The translations under genes were made by a program, and so were the position numbers. Of a stretch of 64,000 nt of DNA, positions 1 through 12,600 are shown piece by piece (the stretch's first letter is position 1; every line of letters starts with the position of its first letter). The notes under the pieces were generated by a model. That model was not told where the DNA came from. It worked only from the letters and a program-made list of their open reading frames with translations, and searched no databases. The DNA comes from Pontederia crassipes (taxonomy: Eukaryota > Streptophyta > Magnoliopsida > Commelinales > Pontederiaceae): positions 64,610,696-64,674,695 of the forward strand of contig CM060188.1 of the NCBI GenBank assembly GCA_030549335.1, given 5' to 3'.

Positions 1-626
1 AAGATTATACTATTTTTGTTTGTAATATAAAAAATTGGAAAAAGACTAGCTTAAAAAAAGTAAGATCTTATAAAGAAGTTGGCTCATCTTCACTAATTGT
101 TCTGCGTAATTTTGAGACAGAAGTCAGAGAACATGGATAGCTACTTTATATATCGCTTTAACTACATTTACAAGAAAAAAAATTACCAAGATCAACTTGA
201 GGCGCGCTAGAGTGAGCTTCAAATACATATTAAACGTGTTTCATGTGGCTCAACCTAAATGTTCACATAGTGGTATATGAGTGGTTAGTTGAATTGATTC
301 TTAGATAATTATTAAAAATGTATCCTCCTCAAAAACAATTATTAAAAATGTGTCCTATTTGATGTGATTTATTAGGTCTAAATCCACTAAAGAAGTTATT
401 CTTTTGAGTGAGGACTAAAAAACAAAATTTCTGATTAAAATGACTGATCCTTTAAATAGGACATCCTAGATTAACAATGGAATCCTAAGGGTTTCAGTCA
501 ATATGAAATGGATACAAAAGAGTAATATAGGGATTTGGTTTAACACTTGTGAAAACAGATTTATGTTTGTGATAATGTATTTCTTCTGTTATCAATTTAT
601 CTTTGTAGCTTTAAATGATCATTCAG
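1..626. other. Upstream intron of the DUF3754 gene, no exon seen
   Basis: The first exon recognised starts at 627 after a CAG acceptor and begins with the third base of a codon, so an upstream exon must exist. No in-frame exon with a matching donor could be found in 1-626, which is AT-rich and reads like intron. Confidence 0.5.
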
Positions 627-3600
627 GCGTGGATATGCAACTGAGAGGCAAAAAGGTTTACTTATTGTTGAAAAACTAGATTATCTGCAATCAAAGCTCC
701 TGCAAAGGGTTTTTCTTAGTCTATCAAGGCCCCTGAAAAAGGTTGGAGCATGGATTGACGAGGTTAGTAGATTATGGGTGCTTTGTAAGTAGGTGTGTTA
801 ATTCTGATACCTCGTCTAACATAGTCATACAATGATCAGCATGAGCCATGATGTCATGACTGCTTTGTTTTATTAATTTGGAAAACATCATCTTGATGAT
901 GTGAAGATCCTTCTGCAACTCTCAAGTTATCTGTTGATGTTAATTATCATGACTAACCCTTGCTAGTTATTACAATGCCAATTTCTCATTTTGCTAAGTT
1001 GAGTACCTCGTTGAGGTAAAGATTTCCTACTTTGCTTATTATACATGGTTGATATTCTCTTCTAAAGTAAGTAATATCTCTCATGAAAGTGAGATACCTT
1101 CTGTTTTTCCGCTTGACGTTGACATATGAGTGTGACATTATACATCAAACTTCTTTTTTGGCATGAGAGTGGGTGGAGAGCTGTTGAGTTTTTGGAGATC
1201 AATGAATCCTGCTCTCATATGCTTTTTCTTTTTCTTTCTATTTTTTTTACTTGTATTTTTCTCTTAATTGAATACAAGCGGATGTCTTTCTTTCAAGAAA
1301 AACAACTGGATGGCTAGGTGAACAACATCCTTGCCTTCCTCAAAAAATACAAGTGTGAACAACATATTAACATTTTCTCTTTACTTTCAAGGTTGACAGA
1401 TGGTCCAGATGTTATCCTAGTGGGCTAGATGGTGTATGAAAATTCATCTGGTTCTTTGCTGGGCTGCAACATAATTTATTCCATATATAACAGTAGTATC
1501 TCTAACATGATAATCCTTTGCAGCATGTTCTCATAAATTAACTTATAAATGATGATGTTGAAATAGTGGTGTATGCCATCATCACCTCTTCTTAAACTAA
1601 TCAGTTCTGAATTTCATCTTTGTATATATAAAGCTTCACATTGTTATTCAACCTAAACAGGTTTTGAAGGGTTCTAATGAGGTACAAGATATCCAAAAGT
1701 GGGTTGAGAAAGTGAAGATTTGGCTTAAAGAACAATATTTTCCGTCAAGTATGATGTTATCCAGTGAAAACATATCCAGAGACCTGTTTGAATCTGACCA
1801 GTTACAAGAGGATGATCTTCCAATTTGGCTTGTAGCACAAAAGGCTGTCTCTCGTTATGAAGGAATCTTATCATCCACTGGACCACGGGGTAGACTTATA
1901 AGAAGAATTCTTTCTTGGACAGGACTTATTCCTTCCGTCCCAGAAGCATCAATTGCTTTCGACAAAGATAATAAATATTTAGAGAATTATTTGAGGTTAG
2001 TGTAGGAAAGATTTTCCTCTCTTGCTCAGTTGAATTTTCTAGTTCCAACATAAAATTTTACATGTGCTAAATATTTGATAATAAGCATGTCTCCCAAAAA
2101 GAAGTTACCAAATGCAAAAGAATAAGAGAAAAGAAAATAGCTATATAAAGTTTTAGATTTTTTCCAAATTGAAAAGTCTGTTGTTAGGAAGCAACTCTTT
2201 TGAGTTTTTAGTGTTGACCAAGGCTTGACAAAGGACTACATGTTCTTTGTTCTTTTCTGCCCCCATTTAGTACTGAACTCAACTTGAGACATGAACTTTA
2301 ACAATAAAGTTTAAGAATAGTCATTTGATTCATAATTTTAGTTTCTTAAACTTCCATACTGGTAAGAATATCATTATTTTTTCTTTACAGTGATGAAATT
2401 AATAAGTTTCATAGACGAACAAATGAGCTCTCTAAAATAGCTTGAAGTTGATGAGAATGTCGCACAGATACTCGCTGACAATACTTCTGGCATGCTTGTT
2501 TCGATGCGTTGCCTTCTCAATCTCTGGCTATATCCAAAAAATGTGCTGGAAGAATCAATAGATGCACTAAAAGAAATTAAAAGTTATTACATTTAAGTAT
2601 TCTATATGAATAAAAGCCGTGGATCTCACTGTTTCTCTTTTTTTTTTTTGAGGGAGTGCTTCACTTCAGAAATATGATTTCTGTTTATTTCTACTTCCAT
2701 TCATGGTCTAACTTCATGTTCATGTAGCAGCACACATTTTCTGCAAGAATTCTGTGCAAATTAACTACGATAAGTATTTTGTTTTCAGGCCAAACTTTCT
2801 TCCTAGAATAACTCTTAGCAACATATGGGAACCTGCAACTGGTGAATCCTGTGATTATAATATTTGGAAAATGATCAAAAGTGCAGCTTATATTCTATTC
2901 TCACGGTCAACTCTTCAGGTAATGTCTTATATTTTTGTTAATTGAGAAGAAATTCTCTTTAAGATTTTATGAGAGTAAGTTGTTAACTTATTCTTGACTA
3001 TCTGATATGCTATCTTATTATAGAGTTTCAGAAGAAACTAATAGGTCTGGATGGGCATAACTGTAGAGTAGTGAAGTTGCATAAATGCCTATGAAATCCT
3101 TTTCTCACCACCAATCAGTTTGGAACCCTCTGCATTGTCAAGGTATCCTGAACTTGACCTCACAATTCTCCGCAATCAAGGTTTCTTTTTCTTTTTAGGA
3201 GAATTAGTACACAATTACTCTTTGAATTGGCCTATGTTAGAGTGTAAGAGGAAATTTTAAAGTAATAAATGGATCACTAGATATCCAATCCCCCACTCAC
3301 TATCGTCGGCAACTCTTGCCGGCGGTTCCACTCTCCGTCTCTAGCATCCCCTGCCGGCGGCGCCACAAACTTAAACTTTTTCTCCATGCGTCTTATGGTC
3401 AAACACCTCGGTGATGGGTGCGCGACCATCACTCACTCACCACCCCCCAAATCACGACACATCTTGTCACGACCCCGAATTAAACCTTAGTTTAAGAGTT
3501 CGCGACTCATTACGGACGATCATATAAAATCTAGAAAGATTGCAGAAACGTGATGTAAATATTTTTTTTAATAACATAAGAATAAAAGTATCATTAAAAA

Positions 3601-6600
3601 AATTACACAATTTTCTGATGATCCTTCATAGCGGATCAATACTCCTTAAGTTTTACATTTTACAAAATGATTTTATTTTCGATACAACTTATTTTGACAA
3701 AATAATAAACTCGACCAACTCTCTCGACATCCTAACAAAAGGACACGAGAATAACAACTCCCCTCAATACCTTTACATCAAAGGAGTTAACCATGCTAAA
3801 ATTATGAGCTCGCTCGATCCAAGAAGCTATACTGATCTGAAAAATATTAGAAACAACATTATGAGCAAAAATAGCTCAGTAAGTTGATAACTCATAATCT
3901 ATGTGTTACCATCTAATCAATTCGGAGAGACGTGCAAAGATAAGCAATAATTATAATATCACAATTAGTATTTTCATATATCTAAAAATAATATATATAT
4001 ATGTATATATATTTCTAATCAAAATCTTCACACCAAACTGCAATCAATATCACTCAAATCATATCAAATGTATATATGCAAATGCAACACTCTCATATGA
4101 ATGCACGAATCACCAACTGGCCAGTTTGTATAGTCGATAGATGGCTTCTAAAGGTGGCCCATACGGATTCTAGAGGTGACTCCCACCCTCACGGTGTAGC
4201 ACTTAGGTTCGCATGGCACTTATTTCCATCTTATCTCATACCATTTCTGGGAACAAAATGATGGATTAGATTCTAGAGGTGGCTCCCATCGTGATCATCA
4301 ATGTAGCACTTAGCTCCAACCACCATACAGATCAGAAAGCAATAGATGGCTTCCAGAGGTGGCCCATACGGATTCTAGAGGTGGCTCCCACCCTCACGGT
4401 GTAGCACTTAGGTCCGCACGACACTTAGCTCCATCTTATCTCATCCCATTTCTGGGGAACAAAATGATGGATTAGATTCTAGAGGTGGCTCTCATCATGG
4501 TCAGTGATGTAGCACTTAGCTTCAATCATCATATATGCAAATGCAGGCAGATGTCAATGCATGATTCATCACATAACAATCATATCTCGAATATCAGAAG
4601 ATAAGTCATACTCATTCAAACGGAATAGGATTGCATCCTATAAACTCGATCCATAACATTTTACATATGCTTTTCCAATGAACCATCAATTGATCAATCA
4701 TTCAAAACATAATTTTCATATAAACTTGCCGATATATGAATTTAATACCTATAACAATCAATGTCACACCGAATTCAAAATAGGTTAATACATAGAGTAG
4801 GAGAAACCAACTAACCTTGTGTGAGTACAAATCAAAAGATTTTCTCCTTTCTTTTCTTACTTTACTCTTATAATCCTATAACCATAATAATAACAATCAT
4901 ATTACTACTATATTATGAATGCTAACACATTATACATGAAATATAAACAATTACGAAGGTTGCATGATACTTATATATTTACTCTTATAACCCAAGTAAA
5001 TAAGAGTTGGTCTTATATCATGACAAATTGCATACCTAGTAGTAAAATCTATATCTTCTCGTATACATAACCAAATGACATTATTTTAAATTTTAATAGT
5101 TCCATATTACAGAACCATTAATCTGTAAAACTTTCAGATCTTATTTCCTTATGATTTATTCTCAGGAAAATCAACAATTAACCCAAATGTTATATTATTT
5201 CTGTGTTTTGACAGACTGAGTGGCCTTAAGTTTATCATTTATATAAAATAGGAAATAACTTATGTTCTGGTAATTTCAATTTTCCCTAAAAGTAGACTTC
5301 CTGAGATGTAACTCATAAAATTTCTAGCTTTTATACCTTTTTGGACCGACAACCATAAATTTAACAACTTCTAACATTATCATCCCTAAGTTGCATTCTA
5401 ACATATTGAGGGAGGTTCGGCTAAACTTTTATAACTTTCATTATACAGATTATTTTCGAGTGGTTCCAACTTCAAATTAAAACCAACATCTTTATCTCTA
5501 AGATCGTAAGTTATCAATTAATTTCATGACATATAGAATTTAACACATAATTTACAAAGTCGGATAACAAATTCGGCGGACAGAATGACAGGACCTTAAA
5601 AATGAACACATAACTTTTCCTACAGATATCTGATTGACCTAACTCTAAATATCGAAGAAACTAGACTCCCAAAGGAGTTAATATACTTAATTTCATAACT
5701 TATATTATCCCATATAATTCTCTGAAAATTCCGTGACGACAGGCATGTTTCAAAATCTAATAGCATAGATGTAACTACTATGACACTTATATCTTGTCAT
5801 GTTCAACTTATTTCGAAGTGAGTCCAATTGGATTAAAACCTTAGTTAAGTTAGGTTCAAACCACGTAAATTTCATATTTTAATTATAAGAATTTAATTTA
5901 TATAACAATCTTTGTTCCATTCTACTAATTCTGCTCGGACGGAAGACACATGCTAATTAATCTGCACACAGCTTTTCAAATACATAAGATTTTGTGATAA
6001 TTCTTTCTTCTCTAAAACCTATACTTCTAAGGCATCATGTTACGGACTTTTCAGAATTTTTTAATCAAGTAAATTATTTCTTTTACTTAACTCAACATTC
6101 AGATTCTAAGAGGGAGAGGGAGAGGGAGGCCAAGGCGGACACTTGGCGAACTAATAGAGCAAGATCTATTGGTGAATAATATACCGAAAGGTTTGGTTAC
6201 TAATAGAGCGGAATGGCGTCATATGATCCATGTAGCCGACCCCACCTAGTGGGATAAGGCTTTGTTGTTGTTGTTGTAACTCAACATTCAGATTCTAAAG
6301 TTAAAAACTGCAACATACACTACTTCAATTAGTTTCATATTTCTAATCAACTGTTCTACTTTCTTTTATCAATTCTATCAATATGCTACTTCTACGACTT
6401 GCTGTGATGATTGAAAAAATTTAAGTAAATTCAAATGTATACCTTTAATTTATTAACTTCTCATATTCTCCCCTTTCTAATTCCATGCTGCTTTTGTTTT
6501 CCCATGTCTTTCCCTGGTTCGGCCGGCACCAGTGGTAGTGGTTCTTTTTTTTCTCTCTTTGATCACATGCCCACCACCGAAGGACACATGATATTTGTAT

Positions 6601-9600
6601 ATATTATTCTATACATTATATATATGTATAATATATATATGTATAATATTATATATATATATATATAATTGTCGAAGTGGCTTGAGGCGGTGGGAAGGAT
6701 GTGGATAACTATCTATGTAATTAACAAAAGATAATTGTTAAATTTTTATGACTAGTATATGGTTGTTGGTTGGCATCATAGAGAGTCCATGCATGTCGGT
6801 TAAACAAATACTGATATAGACCAGCTAAGTATGAAGACAATAACACATGTCATTAATGAATGGCCTTTATAATTCTCACAATTGGGTAACTAATTTAATT
6901 AACTACCTTGAGATAGTTATTATTTTCCTATTGCAATAAATTGTAATTAATTCAGGAAAATATGCACATTTAAATATTTATAAGAGTTAACCAAGTAATT
7001 AGTTGAAATATAATTAATTTAATGTGCTGTCATAACCATAGTATTCAAATTAAATTAACCATAGATCAAATGGAACAATTAGCAAGATAATTCTAAATCC
7101 CTAATTTATCTCATCTACTGGCTGCCGAGTAGTTTGGAACTAATTAGGATATATTCATTGTTAATTAATTTGAATTCAGTTATTTTGTCCGAGTACCTCT
7201 AAGATTAATTTCTTTATAAATTAATTATGATAAAATTAACATATAATATTATAATTAAATTAATTCAGATCGAAGAGAATTATTCACATTATTAATTATT
7301 AATTAAATTAATTTGCATACAAGTAAATCTTCAAACGTTACACATCCGGCATTCATCAAGCGTCTGCGTCAGATGCATGCAGAATGGGCACATTGCACGG
7401 CTGTGCACGGCTCCCGTAGGATGCTTTCTCTATGGGGGTGAGGGTCACTGACGAACTGGCTTTCCTCTCGTTTCCCGGTATTCCAACAGACCAGCACCGG
7501 CAGCTGTCGCTGCAGCAGAGGAAGCGATGGCGACCACCTTATCGCCCATGACCAACCCATGGTCACTGGAGACTCAGAGGAACGTGGATCTCCTGCGCGG
7601 CTGTGATTGGCGACATCCCAGGCACCTCTTTGGACCAGGTGGGATGCAATGCCCCCATTCCATCTGAGTCGCATCACGCAGAGCTCATGGCTTCTCATGC
7701 TCGGACCAGCAGTGTCGGACGTTGTTGGTGTCTCCCCTCTTCTACTCCCCGAGGGAATCATTGTATGGAGGCCATGGATGGAGGAAGATGGTGTGTTGAC
7801 TATGTCACCGGCAACCACACAAACAGTGGAGATTTGGGGTTTGCCGCTCCACCTGCTTGAGCTGGAGGTCGTGACGGCAGTAGTGCGGTGACTGGGGAAA
7901 CCTTTGTCTGTCATCCTTCCAACGCTTGGCTCACTGACATGATCTCCATTTCCGTTGAAGTAGAATAATGGACGGACAGTCGTCTTCCGTTATCGCTGGT
8001 ACTACGTGCGGGTGTCCACAGCTACCTTCTCCGATTGTGGCTCTTGGGCGACGTGGCATCATGGGCTGACATCATGGCTGGCCGATCGGCAAACTCCCCA
8101 CGACTTGTATCTTCCACTGTCTCTGTTCGTCTGCCTGTGTCACCTAGGCATGTGAGTGGGGTGTGTGAGCGTATGACCCCGCCTACCCCCAATGCAAACT
8201 ATCCACCGTACTCACCCCAGGAATCCAACCAACGCATCGTCAAGTCCAAACCATCCAAATCCTGACCCGACTTAATCACCGCTACCATACAAACCTATTG
8301 AGAAACATGTTGGTGGCCCGGGCACTGGCTCATGGATCCCCACCCACCCCGCCCCTCTCCTTTTAGCTCTTTTCTCTCGGATCAATGATTCTCCGAGCAA
8401 TTTCGCCCGGATCCCTCCACGTCTTATGGGTGGCAGAGTCTTTCTCAGCTTGCAACTTGTACCTCCGCGTCCTTCTAGCTATTTCACTCTTAGACAATGG
8501 ACTGCAGACTCATATGACACTTACGAGTGCTGTTGAAAATCAAGATCTTTGTTTGGCTCATGCGGCAAGATAGGATCCTCACCAGAGTATAAAAGGAGAG
8601 ATGGGCGCCCCATACAAATACATCCTGCCCACTGTGTGATGAGGCTGAGGAGGACATCACTCATCTTTTCTTCGAGTGTGCAGTTTCCAGAAGTTTTGGT
8701 CACTGTTGTGCACACCGGGCGCACTACCCACAGCAGCAGACATTCTGGCAGTCACTCCACGCATTTGTCAAGTAGAGATAGGGGTGGAGAGCACTGTTGG
8801 CAACATTTTCAGTTGGCACCTGGGCCATTTGGCTCCAGCGCAACCAGATAGTCTTTTGTTGAGAGCAAGGTCATGTTTACAATATTGTACATCGTGCCTC
8901 TTTCCTTCTTCAAGAGTGGGGTTTTGGGTAGTTGATATACATCCCCTTTTTTTGACGCGCCTTTCTTGAGAGCTTACACTTGTACATGTTATCCCTTTCA
9001 TAGTGATATGTATACTTAGATGACAACCACAATGCTTGGTGGTCATCATTTTCCTTCTAAAAAAAAGATACCATTTATTATTCCTTTATGTCAACCCATC
9101 TTAGAAAATTTCATATTTTGACGCTTTGGCTTGTCCGTGAAACAATGATCTTCAAGATGCTTTTGTGAAAATTCAAGTTTATCTCGAAGGAAGATTCAGA
9201 TTAACATTGTTTATATATTTTTGTTTCGTATTGGGTCTGTGGATGGATGAAATTATTTGCTTTGACTGTGATTCTATTCATTTTTACTTATATCTCAAAA
9301 ATGCTATGTCAGAATAAGGTATGGAACAGGCTATTTGATGCCATAATCCTATTCTTGTTCCGCATCACTACTTTGTGCTTCTTTAAGGATGTATCTCATG
9401 TAAATGTAACTAATATTCAGCTCTATCTTTGAATCAGGAACCAGCATTTCAAGAACTGATTCTCCTCTACACGGGAAAAGCTAGTCAGAGGAGAAGTAAA
9501 GATGGAGCAGATATTCTTCCTCTTCAGCTAAAAATATATGAGAGGATACCAATTCCAGATCTTCCAGTACTGTTGATGTGTGTTATTCCTTTTGTCTGTA

Positions 9601-12600
9601 CCACAGACTTTTTCTTAAATACTGTATATTATCAATGCAGGTTATTTTTCCTGACAAGAAGCTGTCTTTCCGCATCCTAGATACGGTAAATCATATTTCA
9701 GAATATTGCTTTAGGCTTCCTGATTGCAAGTTATTTATTTCCTTATGCTCTTTCCATGATCTATTCATTTCTTACATTGTGTACTTGTGTACTTTAATTT
9801 CTTGATAATCTCCTATACTTCATATCTTGGTCATTGTATGTGTATCAAGTATTTCTATTATTTCATAAAGTTAAATCTCATCATTTTACACCTGCAGTAA
9901 CTGAAGGGTCATTTTGTCTGTAACATCTGTTACCACGCAACCTTTTTTGAGCTTGTTCATTACTGCGAAATTTCTACAGGGGTAATGATTCAGTTGTTAG
10001 TTTATTCAATTTCCTAGGCATCTAACTAACTTCAGCCAGCTTATATAAGCATATTTGTATTTACTAATTTGATAATCCATGTTTTCACCTCTCATTTGAC
10101 ATGTATTTGTGGTTCTATTACATCTTTTTTTCAAATAAGAAACATATATGACCAAAAACTTTAGCAATTAATACCCTAACTTTTATTGGAAATAGTTTTC
10201 TGAGTTTTACATTGTTTCTTGAAGTGAACTGGTAATGTTGTTTATGATATAGGTACGACTGGATGCTGCAAGCATACTTGGATTATTGGCATACTTCATC
10301 AATTATAAGTTTGAGAATATCCTGTCCTCTCCGTACGTATGTGACACTTTTTCTCATAATGTTTTTGGCTTTTTGAAGCATATTTATGAAGTTGTAAGCT
10401 GTATTTGATTTTCATACCGTCGCTGGATTCCCCATCAGGGTTTTTTCCTTGGCCTATAATAAGTCTATTAGTGTGGTCACCTTGGACCTTGTCTACACTT
10501 GATTCTACACTCTTCCAACTTTTTTTTTGGATATCCACTTGGCATCTATCTATTGTGGAGTCGGAGCAAAGATCAAAAAGGCATTTCCCTGGCCAAGTGA
10601 TGACTCCAAGAATTAAATATGGGGCTACTAACTCTTGTCAATCCTGGAACACAACTCTGCTAATCAATTGTGTTCAAAAGAGAAAACTCTATACCTTAGT
10701 CCATGTGTACATGTCACGGAACGTTTTCCCGTGACATGAAGCGTGAAGCCTCGCGGCACCAGTGCCGCTCAACTTAAAGCTCTCGGCCTCTCAACGCCGA
10801 AACCATGGAACACATGCAGCCGCCCCGCACTGCCTAATATTGCGGAGTACTAAGTTATCCGCCCTTAGGGCATTTATCTTGTAAGGTCATCCTTATGAAT
10901 GGTCAAGTTATGTGGCGTTACCCGTAGGTACGTCTTTTGCATCTTCCATATGTAATAAGACTCCTATACCTACGGTAAACTGGGAGGAGTTTACTAGTGC
11001 TTTCTGAGGCCCAAATGTATGTTATGTTTCATCATATTCAATATAAGCAAGTTTTTCTTTAATTCTAATATCATGGCCTTGAGCATGGGGTGCAACCCAC
11101 ATCGGAGACCCTTCTCGGTGCCTCGTGGTACATCGGTTGCCCCTTCGGACTTTAAGCGCCCAAGCGCCAACATTAGCGCCGCAACATGCTAATGCCACGG
11201 ACCCATGACGTGTAGTCCAACACTCTGGTCATGTCCGTGATCGAATACCTATAAGAGCGACCATCGGCATAGTCGTTTCGACCATAAATCTTCCGCTGCT
11301 ACTCAAAACAGGCTTGGCTAGGTGCCTATCCACCTAGTCGCCGCACGAGGTCTAGTGTCCGAGAATGACCCTGTGACATACGCTTCATTCTTTTTTCTTT
11401 TTTTTTTGGTTTCATTTTTCTTTTGTTGCATTTCTTTTCTACTTGTTGCTTTAAGAGAAAGGGGTGCAAAATAGAGGAAAGGGCCAACTTAGTGATGTGT
11501 TTATCATCTTCATTTTGGAGGTTCAGTACTCAAGATTCAAACTTTTGAAAAAAAAGTATGATGCAGTGGTTCTTGAACACATCAAATGATTGGTCGATAT
11601 AAAAATTCAAACAAACGTCGAGAAAAGGCCTAAGTATGCTCACATCTTGTTATAGTGTGTGAATATTTATATATGTAACATTGATGACAACTTGTGTATG
11701 GAGGAGATTTGTTCTAAAACAATGACATGTTTGTTTGGGTCCTCAAATTTTGTTTAAATATTCAAATACATGAGATGACACTACATTACTGAAGGCTTTT
11801 CTGTTCGGCATAGATTTTTCACAGATGAAAGTCATAAGTGCATGAGCTGCAGAAGTATGTTCCATTAGGAAATATTAACCGGAAACACTTAAATGCATGG
11901 CAGAGCTTTCAGGAGCTCCACCACACTTGATTGATTTCAGTGTAGAAACTATAAATTAATTCCTCAAGAGAAGGGGAGTTACCTTGCCTAAGTCGTTGGA
12001 GATTAATACCATGGAACGTACAGAGTAACAATATTTGGTTATGGATGCAACAAAACGTTAGAATCCTCTGTAACCAGAAAATAAGGCCATTTAACTATTA
12101 AGACAATTAATTGATCTGGTCAAATGTTAATTCACATATCCCCTTGGTATTTGGCTACTTTATGTTTGGTTGGTTAAAGCATTCCTATAAGCGAACCAAA
12201 AAGAAAAGAAAGAACCATCCGTTTGTTAATCTGATATCAGCATCTCTACTGTTTGACATGTATTTTTTGTCTGCTGGTATCACACATTGAGTGTGAAATT
12301 GAAAACTAATTAAAGTAACAACAAATAGGCTATGCAAAATGTGATTACTAGGAGATTGATTATTGATTTTGGAACCGTACGATATATTTGTAATATCATC
12401 ATCAACAAAATGTTACTTTAAACATCTATCCGAGTATGGAAGTTTTCCACTGTAGATGTAGTTCCATTATTGCCTTCAACTTTTATGTTTCTAAATGATA
12501 TTATAAGTATGTATATGCGTGCTTAATTCACATTTTATTGTTTGGTTAATAAAAAGTTTTGATCATTGGGCATACAAAAGATATTAACATTGATATGCTT

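Larger units (their letters stand above)
3465..7342. mobile_element. Large solo LTR (3.9 kb) inserted in the LINE
   Basis: It begins TGTCACGACCCCG and ends AACGTTACA, so it has TG...CA ends. The flanking five bases are CATCT (3460-3464) and CATCC (7343-7347), a near-perfect 5-bp target duplication. LINE sequence continues on both sides. No gag-pol, primer site or second LTR is present, which fits a solo LTR left by LTR-LTR recombination. It has no convincing open frames. Element class is probably Ty3/gypsy by LTR length, an inference. Confidence 0.7.
3290..9066 (+). mobile_element. LINE (L1-type) remnant, split by a solo LTR
   Basis: The LINE occupies 3290-3464 and 7343-9066, interrupted by the LTR at 3465-7342. 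The 5' part (GC-rich, with the motif CCTGCCGGCGGC) resembles the start of the second LINE at 13003. The 3' part holds a decayed zf-RVT-like domain of ORF2 (about 8570-8700: Tyr-Lys-Arg-Arg block, then a Cys-His motif), a 3' UTR and a short A tail (9059-9066). Possible target-site copies are AGATATCCA near 3279 and AGATACCA at 9066. The reverse transcriptase core is absent and all frames are broken. Confidence 0.75.

Noticed and set aside
1126-1317. 63-codon plus frame
   Set aside because: It lies inside the intron between exons 627-762 and 1661-1995.
7369-7914. Minus-strand open frame of 181 codons
   Set aside because: It is antisense to the GC-rich LINE; no protein family or codon pattern supports it, and plus-strand LINE text explains the region.
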